DNA of 64,000 nucleotides from Gemmatimonadaceae bacterium (GTDB lineage Bacteria; Latescibacterota; UBA2968; UBA8231): positions 1 to 64,000 of the forward strand of contig JAPOZM010000007.1 of assembly GCA_026706075.1 (NCBI GenBank). The letters run 5' to 3'. Below the pieces are notes generated by a model. That model was not told the DNA's origin, made no database searches, and saw nothing but the letters and a program-made list of their open reading frames with translations. Of this stretch, positions 1 to 9,197 are shown one piece after another. The position numbers and the translations under genes are program-made. Each line of letters starts with the position of its first letter. Within the stretch, counting starts at the first letter, position 1.

Positions 1-2
1 GC

Positions 3-269
3 GACGTGGTCTACGCCCTGCGCCCGGAGTTCGACGGCGCCCACGGCAAGCAGCTGCCCTCGGTCGCCTTCGGCATGGCCGGCCAGCACTCGACCTTCAT
101 CGCCGCCGGCGCCGGCGTGCGCGCCTCGGGCCAGCTGCAACGCCAGGTTCGCGTCATCGACGTGGCACCCACGATCTGCTACCTGACCGGGGCGCCGATG
201 CCGCGCAACGTCGAGGGCGGCGTGATCTACGAGGCGGTGAGGGAGCCGGACCTGCACCGGGCGGGGTGA
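3..269 (+). CDS. Alkaline phosphatase superfamily phosphodiesterase/nucleotide pyrophosphatase, C-terminal fragment (5' end outside window)
   Basis: Open from left edge; 'HGKQLPSVAFGMAG...VRVIDVAPTICYLTGAPMPRNVEGGVIYEA' is typical of type I phosphodiesterase/sulfatase-fold C-termini. Confidence 0.7.
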   Translation, partial: DVVYALRPEFDGAHGKQLPSVAFGMAGQHSTFIAAGAGVRASGQLQRQVRVIDVAPTICYLTGAPMPRNVEGGVIYEAVREPDLHRAG

Positions 270-324
270 GCGTTGCGGCTGCGGCGGGTCCGGGCTGCCC
301 CGGGAGAGGACGACTTCGCATGGG

Positions 325-352
325 TTGACAGTGCTCTTGAAGCATGTACCCT
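325..352 (+). promoter_or_regulatory. Sigma70-like promoter candidate TTGACA-N16-TACCCT
   Basis: Perfect -35 TTGACA at 325-330; TACCCT at 347-352; inside a convergent intergenic region, directly before the tandem hairpin element. Confidence 0.45.
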
Positions 353-541
353 CTCCATCGGGTTGAAACGGTTGGGATGGAGACGTACAGGTTGTCCCCC
401 GGGGCAGGAGGTTGCAGCCTCCTCGCCCCCACAGTCTGGATTTGGAGGAGCAGTCACGCTCCATCTTGGGTTAAAGGAATGGGATGGAGACTTACAGGCT
501 GCCCCCCGGGGGCAGGAGGTGACAGCCTCCTCGCCCCCACA
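353..541 (+). repeat. Two tandem copies (353-433 and 459-541) of an ~82-nt unit with two potential stem-loops each; candidate structured RNA
   Basis: Both copies: CTCCATC-N16/17-GATGGAG hairpin, then GGAGAC(G/T)TACAGG(T/C)TG(T/C)CCCCCGGGG(G)CAGGAGGT..CAGCCTCCTCGCCCCCACA, which folds GGGGcAGGAGG against CCTCCTcGCCCC. Confidence 0.7.
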
Positions 542-551
542 TGATGCGGCA

Positions 552-587
552 GATGCCCCCGCCCCTGGTCACCGGGTCGGGGGCATC
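552..587 (+). terminator. Strong hairpin, candidate terminator of the repeat RNA
   Basis: Perfect 10-bp inverted repeat GATGCCCCCG (552-561) / CGGGGGCATC (578-587), followed by GCTTTAG (weak U tract). Confidence 0.5.
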
Positions 588-703
588 GCTTTAGTACGGA
601 GAAGCGAACCTACCGAGGCCGGTCACAGAGTCAAGAAACCCTGTGCACTCGGCATGGTCGGTCAGCAGTCGATCCTCGAGGTCCTGCGATGGCCCCGGGC
701 GTG

Positions 704-722
704 GGTGACCGCCGGGGTCACC
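704..722 (-). terminator. Hairpin just 3' of the Gfo/Idh/MocA gene, candidate terminator
   Basis: GGTGACC-GCCGG-GGTCACC, 7-bp perfect stem, no clear U tract. Confidence 0.35.
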
Positions 723-738
723 AGGAGCAGCAGCGGCC

Positions 739-1812
739 TCACTCCTCCAGCGCCGGCACGCCGTGAGCGGCCGCGAAACGCGGGTTCCAGGCCACGGCGC
801 CTGACACCACGTCCTCCAGCGCCAGGCGCTCCCCGTCGCGCTCGGCCGAGGCGTTGGCGCCCAACACCGCCGCCAGGCTGTTCAGGCTCGGCCCGTAGGG
901 GCTGAGAGTCGCAGACGGGTCGCCCGCCCGCACCGCGGCGACGAAGGCCTCGGCCTGCAGGCCGAAGGAGGCCCGCCCTTCGGCCTCCTCCTCCCAGACC
1001 GTCTCGCCGTTCTCCACCACCCTCGCCGCCGACCACTCGATCAGGGCGTCGTCGCAGACTACCAGCACCTCGCGCCGTCCCGCCTGCACGTTGGTGAGCA
1101 CCCGCGAGGTGGTGAAGCTGCCCGTGACCCCGGAGTCGAAGCGGTAGTTCACGTCGTAGGCGTGGGGCAGGTTCATCGGCTCGGGACCCATCCCCGGCTC
1201 GCGCCAGTGGTAGAAGGCGGAGACCTGGGCGATGTCGCCGAGCCAGTATCGCACCAGGTCGACCATGTGGATGGTGTTCTCCACGAAGGAGCCGCCGCAC
1301 TCCTCGTAGCGGCTGGTCCACCAGCGGATCGGACTTCCGCTGTAGAGCAGCTGCACCTGGACGTGGCGGGGGGTCAGGGACGCGAGGCGCTCGCGAACGA
1401 CCGCCGACGAAGGGCAGTAGCGGCTGTTGAACCCGACCTGGGAGACGACACCCGCCTTCTCGATGGCGGCGGCGAACTCCACGGCCTGGGCCAGGTCCAG
1501 GCTCACCGGCTTCTCCACGAAGAGGTGGAGGCCGCGCTCGGCGGCCAGCTTCACCTGGTCGGTGTGCAGGGTCGGCGGCAGGTTGACGTACACGGCGTCG
1601 AGGGCCTCGCGCTCCAGCATGCGTTCGTGATCGGTGTAGACCGCCCTGGCGCCGAAGGCGGCGGCCTGCTCCTTCCCGGTCTCCTCGTTGAGGTCGCAGA
1701 AGGCGGTGAATTCCGCCTCGCCGGCCTCCACCAGCGGCTGCAGGGCCGGCAGGTGGGCGCGCTGGGTGATGAACCCCACGCCGATGAATCCGAGTCTCAC
1801 GGGTGCGGCCAT
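739..1812 (-). CDS. Gfo/Idh/MocA family oxidoreductase
   Basis: 'VRLGFIGVGFITQRAHLPAL' Rossmann motif, 'LFVEKPVSLDLAQAVEF' EKP motif. Confidence 0.92.
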   Translation of the reverse strand: MAAPVRLGFIGVGFITQRAHLPALQPLVEAGEAEFTAFCDLNEETGKEQAAAFGARAVYTDHERMLEREALDAVYVNLPPTLHTDQVKLAAERGLHLFVEKPVSLDLAQAVEFAAAIEKAGVVSQVGFNSRYCPSSAVVRERLASLTPRHVQVQLLYSGSPIRWWTSRYEECGGSFVENTIHMVDLVRYWLGDIAQVSAFYHWREPGMGPEPMNLPHAYDVNYRFDSGVTGSFTTSRVLTNVQAGRREVLVVCDDALIEWSAARVVENGETVWEEEAEGRASFGLQAEAFVAAVRAGDPSATLSPYGPSLNSLAAVLGANASAERDGERLALEDVVSGAVAWNPRFAAAHGVPALEE

Positions 1813-2708
1813 CAGGCCTCCTCGATCTGGCGGATCAGCTCCGCGTCCAGGGGTCCGGCGTCCGAAGCGGCGACGGACCGTTCCAGCTCGGCGACGCTGT
1901 CGACGCCGGAGAGGATGGTCCCCACGCGGGCATCCGACAGCAGGTAGCGCAGCCCCGCGTCGGCGGGGCTCAGGCCGTGGCGGTCCAGGACCGCCTCGAC
2001 CCGCTCCAGGCGCTCGTAGCGGTCGCGGAAGCGGCCCTGCTGGCGCCAGTGGTCGCGCCGCGAGCCGAGAAGCCCGGCGTGCAGCGGCGAGGCGCAGATG
2101 AGGGCGGCGTCGGCGGCGACCGCGGCCGGCACCAGGGCCTCGCGGGCGTCCTGCACCAGCAGGTCGTACTTCAGGTAGGTGATGACGGAGACGAACTCGT
2201 CGGTGGCGCCGAGCATGCGCACCATGAGACCGAGGTCGGAGCCGGTGAGGCCGATGTGGGTCGCCAGACCCTGCTCGCGCAGCTCGATCAGCGCTTCGAG
2301 GGTGCGCCCCTTGCCGAAGACCCCCTCCCAGCCGGCCTTCTCGGTCTCGTGAATCTGCACCAGGTCGACGCGGTCCCGCTGCAGGCGCCGGAGGCTGGCC
2401 TCGAAGCCGCGCATCACCGTGTCGCGGGTGTAGTCGAAGGGCTCGGGTAGGTAGCCGACCTTGGTGGCCAGGAAGAAGGGCTGCTTCACCCCCTTCAGCG
2501 CGTGGCCCAGGACCTCCTCGCTGCGGCCGCTGCCGTAGAGGGGGGCCGTGTCGATGTAGTTGACGCCCAGCTCGAGGGCGCGCTCGACGATGGCGGCGCC
2601 GTGGGAGACGGGCCGCGGGCCGAACTCGGGACGGCCGTAGAACCAGGCGCCGCCGAGGGCGATCTCGCTGACCTGCCAGCCGGTCTTGCCGAACCGGCGG
2701 CAGCGCAT
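1812..2708 (-). CDS. Aldo/keto reductase
   Basis: Start at 2708 'MRCRRFGKTGWQVSEIALGG', 'GVNYIDTAPLYGSGRSEEVLG', 'LVQIHE'; longer ORF call extends upstream over the next gene. Confidence 0.9.
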   Translation of the reverse strand: MRCRRFGKTGWQVSEIALGGAWFYGRPEFGPRPVSHGAAIVERALELGVNYIDTAPLYGSGRSEEVLGHALKGVKQPFFLATKVGYLPEPFDYTRDTVMRGFEASLRRLQRDRVDLVQIHETEKAGWEGVFGKGRTLEALIELREQGLATHIGLTGSDLGLMVRMLGATDEFVSVITYLKYDLLVQDAREALVPAAVAADAALICASPLHAGLLGSRRDHWRQQGRFRDRYERLERVEAVLDRHGLSPADAGLRYLLSDARVGTILSGVDSVAELERSVAASDAGPLDAELIRQIEEA

Positions 2709-3136
2709 CAGGGCGGCGCCGCCGGCGGCCGGGTCTGGCGCTCGCCGTAGGAGATGTCGCAGAGGTCGTCGCAGGCCATCTCGGGCGGGACCCGCCCGAA
2801 GCGGTGGCGGTTGCGGGCGATCACCGCGTAGCCCAGGCGGAAGAGCCAGGTGAGCACCGGCACCCGGTAGAGCCAGGCCACCCGATTCAGGGGCGGCAGC
2901 CGCCGGTAGATGTGGTAGACGCCGTCGGCGCCGACGTGGACGGTATCCGCGTCGGGCACGAGCCGCAGGCCGGTGTTGAAGTCGCTGTGCTTGAGCAGCG
3001 GGAAGCGCTCCTCGGCGCCGGGGGCCTGCCGCGGGAGGTACTCGAACTGCCCCTCGCGGTCCAGCCGCTGGATGCGGGTCACGCTCCACCGGCAGAAGCG
3101 GCACTCGCCGTCGTAGACGACTACGGGTCGATTCAT
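2708..3136 (-). CDS. DCC family thiol-disulfide oxidoreductase (DUF393)
   Basis: 'MNRPVVVYDGECRFCRWSV' DGxCxxC motif; start 3136. Confidence 0.85.
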   Translation of the reverse strand: MNRPVVVYDGECRFCRWSVTRIQRLDREGQFEYLPRQAPGAEERFPLLKHSDFNTGLRLVPDADTVHVGADGVYHIYRRLPPLNRVAWLYRVPVLTWLFRLGYAVIARNRHRFGRVPPEMACDDLCDISYGERQTRPPAAPP

Positions 3137-3200
3137 GGGGGGAAAGGAACGGAAAGGATCGAGATTCGCAAGACTGGCGTCCGGTTGATGCCGCAGCCGG

Positions 3201-5615
3201 TCAACTCCGGTGCTCTCTACGCTCTCTGAAGACCAGGACCAGGGCTCCTGCAAGGGAGACCCCGGCGAGCAGGAGAAGGCTCTTGCGGAGAGGAGAGAGC
3301 CGCGCCCGGATCACGATCTCGTGCTCGCCGGCTTCCAGTGGGATGGCCATGAAGCGGCCGGCCGTCTCCATGGGCCGCACCGGCGTCCCGTCGACGGTGA
3401 CCCGCAGCCAGGGCCAGTACCCGTAGGCCAGCCGCGCATGGCACTTTGCGGAAACGGTCACCGTCATTTCCACCTGCTGGTGGTCGACCCGGTGGGCCAG
3501 GACCTGCGCCGTCGGTGTGGTCCCCAAGTCGAGGTCGCTCTCCACGCCCCGGACGAGGATGCGCTCGCAGGAGAGGGAGGCCCCATGGTGGACACCGGTC
3601 CGGGTGATGATCCACAGGGCCCGGGCGATCCGATCGTCCAGATCCTCGCCGAAGCGGGAATGGATGCCGGCGAGATCGACGGCGTTCTCGTCGTAGCCGA
3701 CCAGCCGCCCGGAGACCCTGATGGGGCTGGCGTGGTCCAGAGAGAAGCCGAAGCCGGATGTCTTCTCCTCTGATGTGACTGTCAGGTATCGGGTGTTCAG
3801 CAGGTGGAAACCAGCCAACAAAGAGTGGCGGTCGGCGTGGGCCGTGAGTTGCTCGACCGACTCCATCTGTGGCATCAGTGCGTGGGCCCACTCGGTGAAG
3901 GGACCGGTAAAGGCATCGAGGGTGCGCAGTTCGCCGGGATGGAAGGTCTCCGCAACCGGGGTCTTCCCTATGTGGAGCATGCGCGCCACCCGCAGGGTCG
4001 GGTAGATGCCCTCGGCGACCCACTGGGCCCGGTAGTTGGGCAGGTCCCCCTGCTCCGCGAATGGCCTGGCTCCATCCGCGACCTGCGCGAAGAGCTCCGG
4101 CGGCCAGCCCGTGGGTGTCACTGCGGGAGAGGCATAGGGCTGAAGGAAGGTGGTGGGAAACAGATCGACGAACACCACCAGCAGCAAGAGGGAACACCAG
4201 CGGCTGCCCTCGACTCCCCAGGGAGGGTTCTTCGTGAGCACATGGGCGCCTGCGCCGACCGCCAGGGCGAGGAAGAAGGTCAGGAAGAGGAGGTAGCGCG
4301 AGGCGTTGAAGGCATGAATGAGCGGCAGCGAATCCACGAGTGGCAGGCGGTAGGCGCAGAGGACAAGGAGGGTAAGGAGCAGGCATACCCAGCAGGCGGC
4401 GAAGCGCCTGTCTCTCCGTGTCAGTACGGCCGCGCCGCCAACGATGGCGATGACACACAACGAAACGCCCAGGTAACCGCCGTACCAGTGAAAGGGCTCC
4501 GGGGGAATCAGCCAGAAGCGATAGTTCGACCAGCCCAGCAGGTGCAGCCAGCTGGGGTCGGGGAGGCCGGACAGGTCCATGGCGAAGTCGTGCATGCGGG
4601 TATGAACACGCTCGAAGTACATGCCCACGTTCATGTAGGACCCGAGAACGATCCCCAGGGCGAAGAGCAGCAGTCCGGCGCGCAGGACGGCTGCCCTGCC
4701 AGGGGAGCTCCAACAAGACCACACACGCACCAGGCCGTAGCAACCCGCCAGGGCCATGGCGAAGGCGCCGTAGCCGGGATGGGTGAAGGCGAGCAGTGCC
4801 AGGCAGACCCCGCCCAGCAGGGCCGCCGTCACTCTCCGCGGGCCATCAACCACCCGCTCGATCGAGTAGAACGCCCACGGCAGGAAGGCGTAGAGCAGCG
4901 ACAAGGACAGTCGCCCCATCAACAGGACGTGCTGGGTATGCCAGAAGCAGAGGGCATAGGCCAGTCCGGCGATGAACCCGGCGGAGCGCGAGCGGCAGAG
5001 ACTGGCCGCCAGGAGGTACATGCCGATGCCGGAGAGCACGTGGGCGGCGCCCATGATCAGCTTCAACGACAGGCCGAAGTTGTCGAGACCCAGGTTGACC
5101 AGTCCCACGAGGTAGAAGAAGACGAAGCCGTAGGTCTGGAAGACGGGAGAGCCGGTGCCGATGTAGAACGTCCAGATGGGCAGCTGGCCGTCGGCGATGG
5201 CCCGGGCGGCGATCCAGGAGTGGGCGAGGTGGTGGGAGGCGTCAGCGGCCCAGCTGGGCTCGCCGCGGGCGAAGTAGAACCGGCCGCAGACCGCCAGCGA
5301 GGCGGTGAGCAACCACATGGTCTTGTGCGGACTGTCGAAGCAGTCCTGAAGGAACCCGGAGAGCGCGCGATGGCGCGCCTCCCCGTACACGAGTGCCGCC
5401 GCACACAGGACGAAGAGGGCGGCCAGCAGGCCATCGAGGGCGCCGAAGGTGATCTGCTTCTCGCCGACGGCCTGCAGGAAATTGCCCCAGGTGACGTAGG
5501 ACTGGCTCGGCGACAGCACCCAGAGCTTTGTCATCGTGACATACTGGATGCCGACCGCCAGGGCCCCGAGAGAGATCAGAATCCCCAGGGTGGGGAACCG
5601 GGTCCTGCCTGTCAC
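3201..5615 (-). CDS. Polytopic membrane protein, YfhO/glycosyltransferase-like
   Basis: 804 aa with many TM segments and a soluble C-terminal region. Confidence 0.6.
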   Translation of the reverse strand: MTGRTRFPTLGILISLGALAVGIQYVTMTKLWVLSPSQSYVTWGNFLQAVGEKQITFGALDGLLAALFVLCAAALVYGEARHRALSGFLQDCFDSPHKTMWLLTASLAVCGRFYFARGEPSWAADASHHLAHSWIAARAIADGQLPIWTFYIGTGSPVFQTYGFVFFYLVGLVNLGLDNFGLSLKLIMGAAHVLSGIGMYLLAASLCRSRSAGFIAGLAYALCFWHTQHVLLMGRLSLSLLYAFLPWAFYSIERVVDGPRRVTAALLGGVCLALLAFTHPGYGAFAMALAGCYGLVRVWSCWSSPGRAAVLRAGLLLFALGIVLGSYMNVGMYFERVHTRMHDFAMDLSGLPDPSWLHLLGWSNYRFWLIPPEPFHWYGGYLGVSLCVIAIVGGAAVLTRRDRRFAACWVCLLLTLLVLCAYRLPLVDSLPLIHAFNASRYLLFLTFFLALAVGAGAHVLTKNPPWGVEGSRWCSLLLLVVFVDLFPTTFLQPYASPAVTPTGWPPELFAQVADGARPFAEQGDLPNYRAQWVAEGIYPTLRVARMLHIGKTPVAETFHPGELRTLDAFTGPFTEWAHALMPQMESVEQLTAHADRHSLLAGFHLLNTRYLTVTSEEKTSGFGFSLDHASPIRVSGRLVGYDENAVDLAGIHSRFGEDLDDRIARALWIITRTGVHHGASLSCERILVRGVESDLDLGTTPTAQVLAHRVDHQQVEMTVTVSAKCHARLAYGYWPWLRVTVDGTPVRPMETAGRFMAIPLEAGEHEIVIRARLSPLRKSLLLLAGVSLAGALVLVFRERREHRS

Positions 5616-5669
5616 GAGTGTTGCAGATCGGCCGCTCGGGGGACCGGGACTCGGGTGGTCAGGCCGAGC

Positions 5670-6788
5670 CTACGGAACCACCACCACCTTCATCGAGCCC
5701 TCGGTCCCCGTCACCTCGATGCCTTTCTCGGTCTCGTCCAGGCCCAGGGTGTGGGTGATGAAGCGGTCCAGGGGAGCGCGGGTGCTCCGGAGGAAGGAGA
5801 GGGCCGTCTTGAACTGCATCGCCGGGTAGGCCCACATGCCGCGGATGTCGAGGTCCTTGAAGCAGACCTGGTTCGGGCGGATCTCGACGCCGCCGGGGTC
5901 GGTGAAGTGGCCGACCTCGACGACGATGCCGCCGCGGCGGACGAAGTCGAGGGACTCCTTGAAGACGACGGGCACGCCGGCGGTCTCGATGACGATGTCG
6001 GGACCGACCCCGCCGGTGAGCTCCTGAACCTGCTCCAGGCGCTCGTCGAGGGAGGCGTCGGCGGCGATGGCGTGGTGGGCACCCATGGCCCCGGCCAGGG
6101 TCAGCCTCGACGGGCTGAGGTCCGAGGCGATGATGCAGTCGGTGCCGACGTGGGCGAGGGCGGCGATGACGAGCTGGCCGATGGGGCCGGCGCCGAGGAC
6201 CATGACCGACTTGTCCATGCCGAGGCCCTCGGAGATGTGGGGGATGCCCGGCGCCAGGGCGCGCTCCACGGCGCGGGTGGCGACGGCGGCGGGCTCGGTG
6301 AGGACGGCGATCTCCGGCGAGAGGCCCTCGGGAATCTTGAATATCCAGGAGCGGGAGGTCAGGTGCATGTGCTCGGCGAAGCCGCCCCTCGGCGCCGGGG
6401 CCACGTCGCTGGAGACGAAGCCGTGGACGTAGCGGTTGGCGCACAGGGCCGGGCGCTGGGGCTGGTGCAGGCAGAACCAGCAACGGCCGCAGGCCACCGA
6501 GCTGGGGGTGGTGGTGACGAGGTCGCCCTCGGCGATCGGGCCGCCGATGACGGCCATCTCGTCGGCCGCGCGCGGGCCCAGCTCCTCGATGACGCCGACC
6601 AGCTCGTGGCCGGGGACCACCGGGAACTGCAGCGGCATGTGGCCGGCGTACATGTGCTTGTCGGAGCCGCAGATGCCGGCGCGCTCCACCTTCAGCAGGA
6701 TCTCGTCGCCGCCGATGGCCGGCCTCGGGAACTCCCGCATCTCCACCGCCCCGGGGCCGGTCATGACGGCGGCCTTCACGGCGGCCAT
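5670..6788 (-). CDS. Zinc-dependent alcohol dehydrogenase (MDR family)
   Basis: 'GICGSDKHMYAGHMPLQFPVVPGHELVGVIEE', four-Cys structural Zn motif 'CGRCWFCLHQPQRPALC', 'VLGAGPIGQL'. Confidence 0.92.
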   Translation of the reverse strand: MAAVKAAVMTGPGAVEMREFPRPAIGGDEILLKVERAGICGSDKHMYAGHMPLQFPVVPGHELVGVIEELGPRAADEMAVIGGPIAEGDLVTTTPSSVACGRCWFCLHQPQRPALCANRYVHGFVSSDVAPAPRGGFAEHMHLTSRSWIFKIPEGLSPEIAVLTEPAAVATRAVERALAPGIPHISEGLGMDKSVMVLGAGPIGQLVIAALAHVGTDCIIASDLSPSRLTLAGAMGAHHAIAADASLDERLEQVQELTGGVGPDIVIETAGVPVVFKESLDFVRRGGIVVEVGHFTDPGGVEIRPNQVCFKDLDIRGMWAYPAMQFKTALSFLRSTRAPLDRFITHTLGLDETEKGIEVTGTEGSMKVVVVP

Positions 6789-6790
6789 GG

Positions 6791-7936
6791 TCAGCGCACC
6801 TTGCCGCGGGCGGCGACGGGCCACACCGCCTCGAGCCGGCCGCCGCGCACGGCGTAGAGTTCGTCGTAGAGGTTGACGGTGGTGCAGCCGTGGCCGGGGA
6901 TGAACTCGATCACGTCGCCGCACTGCAAGTGGCACGGCCCTCCCTTGGCGCGCAGGCGGCCGTGCTCCTCCGACAGGGACTCGCACTCCAGGTGGCGCAG
7001 GCCCTGCGGGTCCCAGCCGACCTCGACGCCATCCCGCGAGGGCAGCTTGACGAGGGGGAAGCCGTGCTCGGGAGTCGCCGCCTTCAGCCCGGCGTCGGTG
7101 ATCACCTGCTCTGGGGTGGGCCGGCTGGTGACCGTGGTGAGCACGGTCATGGCGTTGCGGAAGCCGAGGCCGAGGCGGCCGTAGGCGGCGTCCATGAGGG
7201 CGTAGGAACCGGCCTGCACCTCGGTGACGGCGTCGTAGGTGGTGCTCACGTAGTAGTCGCCGGTGGCCGAGGTGCTGACGATCTCCAGGGGGAGGCCGTC
7301 GGCCTTCACCCGCCCGGCGCAGTCCGAGAGCCGCTGCAGGCACTCGCGGGCGCCGGCCTCGCGCTCGTCGGCGTCCTCCAGGGCGACGATGTGGCCCTGG
7401 TAGCCCATGAGGCCGGCGAAGCGCAGGTGCTCGGCCCGGTGGGCGGCGCGGCACAGCTCCAGGGCCTGGTCGGAGCTGGACAGGACGCCGCAGCGGTTGT
7501 GGCCGATGTTGACCTCCACCAGGATCCGCGGCGAGACCCCGGCGGCGCCGGCGGCGGCGTCGAGGTCGGCCAGGTTGTCCGGGTGGTCGACGGCGGCCAT
7601 GATGTCGCAGCGGCGGGCCAGGGCCATGAGGCGCTCCACCTTGCGGCGTCCCACGACCTCGTTGGCGATGAGCACGTCGTCGATGCCGGCGTCGGCCATG
7701 ACCTCGGCCTCGCCGACCTTGGCGCAGGTGACGCCGATGGCGCCGGCCTGCAGCTGCATGTGGGCGATGGCGGGGGTCTTGTGCGACTTGGTGTGGGGCC
7801 TCAGGTGCTTGCCCGCGGCCTCGAAGTGGCCGGCGAGCTTCCTGATGTTGAACTCCAGGTCGTCGAGATCGACCAGCAGGGCGGGGGTGTCGATCTCGGC
7901 GACGGGCATGCCGATGTACTCGCCGGGGCTCACCAT
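6791..7936 (-). CDS. DSD1/D-threonine aldolase-like PLP enzyme (alanine racemase N-terminal fold)
   Basis: 'IDTPALLVDLDDLEFNIRKLAGHF...LRPHTKSHKTPAIAHMQ'. Confidence 0.88.
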   Translation of the reverse strand: MVSPGEYIGMPVAEIDTPALLVDLDDLEFNIRKLAGHFEAAGKHLRPHTKSHKTPAIAHMQLQAGAIGVTCAKVGEAEVMADAGIDDVLIANEVVGRRKVERLMALARRCDIMAAVDHPDNLADLDAAAGAAGVSPRILVEVNIGHNRCGVLSSSDQALELCRAAHRAEHLRFAGLMGYQGHIVALEDADEREAGARECLQRLSDCAGRVKADGLPLEIVSTSATGDYYVSTTYDAVTEVQAGSYALMDAAYGRLGLGFRNAMTVLTTVTSRPTPEQVITDAGLKAATPEHGFPLVKLPSRDGVEVGWDPQGLRHLECESLSEEHGRLRAKGGPCHLQCGDVIEFIPGHGCTTVNLYDELYAVRGGRLEAVWPVAARGKVR

Positions 7937-9186
7937 TCCAGTAGATCGTCCCTTTCGTCGAATGTCATGTCAGCGGGTTTCTCCAGGACGGACAGGTCGG
8001 GGCGGGCCTCCACCTCCCTGGCGTAGGCCTCGGAGACCAGCAGCTCGCCGAGGTGCAGGGTGTCGCGGATGCGCAGGACCTTCGCCCTGGCGGGCTCCAC
8101 GAACCCCACCGTGGTCAGGGCCTGGTCCAGGCACTCGCGGTCGGTGGGGAAGTGGACGGGCACGGAGGCGCCGGAGGGCGCGTTCCCCGTCATGCAGTTG
8201 ATGACGGTGGCGTTCACGTCCATGGCGTCGACGAGGCGCTGGTGGCAGTACTCGGCCATGCCGATGCCGGCGGCGTTGCCGTGGGTCTCCTCGGTCAGGC
8301 CGCGGACGAAGATGCGCGTCACCTTGGGGAACTCCTTGGCGGCGGCGCAGTGGTCGTAGTACTTGCGGCCCACGACGTTGGTGTCCATGCCGGAGCCGGA
8401 GATGTTCTTGCCCATCTCGTCGACGATCAGCAGGTCGACGTGGTCGAAGGGCAGGCGCGGCATCCACTGCTTGGCCAGCACCAGCAGCTCCTTCTCGCGC
8501 TCCACGAACCTGTCGGGCGGCACGGCGTCGATCTCGGCCGTCCGGTCGTACTGGTTCTCGACGATGGCCAGCCCGAAGAGGACCCGGCACTTGTCGATCA
8601 CCTCCTGGCCGACGGCGCGGACGATGCGGTCGAAGGAGTATTGGACGATCGCCTGGTGGTAGACGGCGGCGCCCCGGTGCTTGCCCAGGCCGATGAGCAT
8701 CATCTTGTGAAGGCCGGACTCGATCTCGCCCACGAACCCGGTGTGGGGCTTGACCCGTCCGGCGACGACCACGTGGTCGGCCTCGCTGGCGTACTTGTCG
8801 AAGTAGACGGGCACCTCGCCCTCGACGGTGCCGACCTGCACGACCTCCATCGTCGAGCGGATCGGGCAGCCCGTGAACTCCTCCGTCACCCCGTAGCTCT
8901 CGACGATCTCGCGCTGGCCTTCGGCGGTGCCGCCGCCGTGGCTGCCCATGGCCGGCACGATGAAGGGCTCGGCGCCGAGCTCCTTCAGGGCCTCCACCAT
9001 GGCGCGGGTGATGACGGCGATGTTGTTGATGCCGCGGCTGCCCACGGTGACGGCCACCGAGTCACCTCGGCCGACCTTGCGGGACAGGTCCAGCGCTTCG
9101 ATACGCTCCTTCACGGTGGCGGGGATATCCCCGATCTCCGGGGCCTCGAAGTGCTGGCGCACCTTCATCATTCTCGGGAAAGGCAT
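7930..9186 (-). CDS. LarA-like (DUF2088) protein
   Basis: Start 9186 'MPFPRMMKVRQHFEAPEI'; 'VAVTVGSRGINN', 'VPAMGSHGGGTAEGQREIVESYGV', 'GRVKPHTGF'. Confidence 0.85.
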   Translation of the reverse strand: MPFPRMMKVRQHFEAPEIGDIPATVKERIEALDLSRKVGRGDSVAVTVGSRGINNIAVITRAMVEALKELGAEPFIVPAMGSHGGGTAEGQREIVESYGVTEEFTGCPIRSTMEVVQVGTVEGEVPVYFDKYASEADHVVVAGRVKPHTGFVGEIESGLHKMMLIGLGKHRGAAVYHQAIVQYSFDRIVRAVGQEVIDKCRVLFGLAIVENQYDRTAEIDAVPPDRFVEREKELLVLAKQWMPRLPFDHVDLLIVDEMGKNISGSGMDTNVVGRKYYDHCAAAKEFPKVTRIFVRGLTEETHGNAAGIGMAEYCHQRLVDAMDVNATVINCMTGNAPSGASVPVHFPTDRECLDQALTTVGFVEPARAKVLRIRDTLHLGELLVSEAYAREVEARPDLSVLEKPADMTFDERDDLLEW

Positions 9187-9197
9187 GTTTCCTCCGA

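Noticed and set aside
344-544. 66-aa ORF across the tandem repeat (MYPLHRVETVGMETYRLSPGAGG...)
   Set aside because: Peptide similarity between halves simply reflects the DNA repeat; the two copies are in different phase and the hairpin conservation fits RNA better than protein.
3804-6857. 1017-aa plus-strand ORF
   Set aside because: Antisense to the membrane protein and Zn-ADH genes; low-complexity translation without domain motifs.
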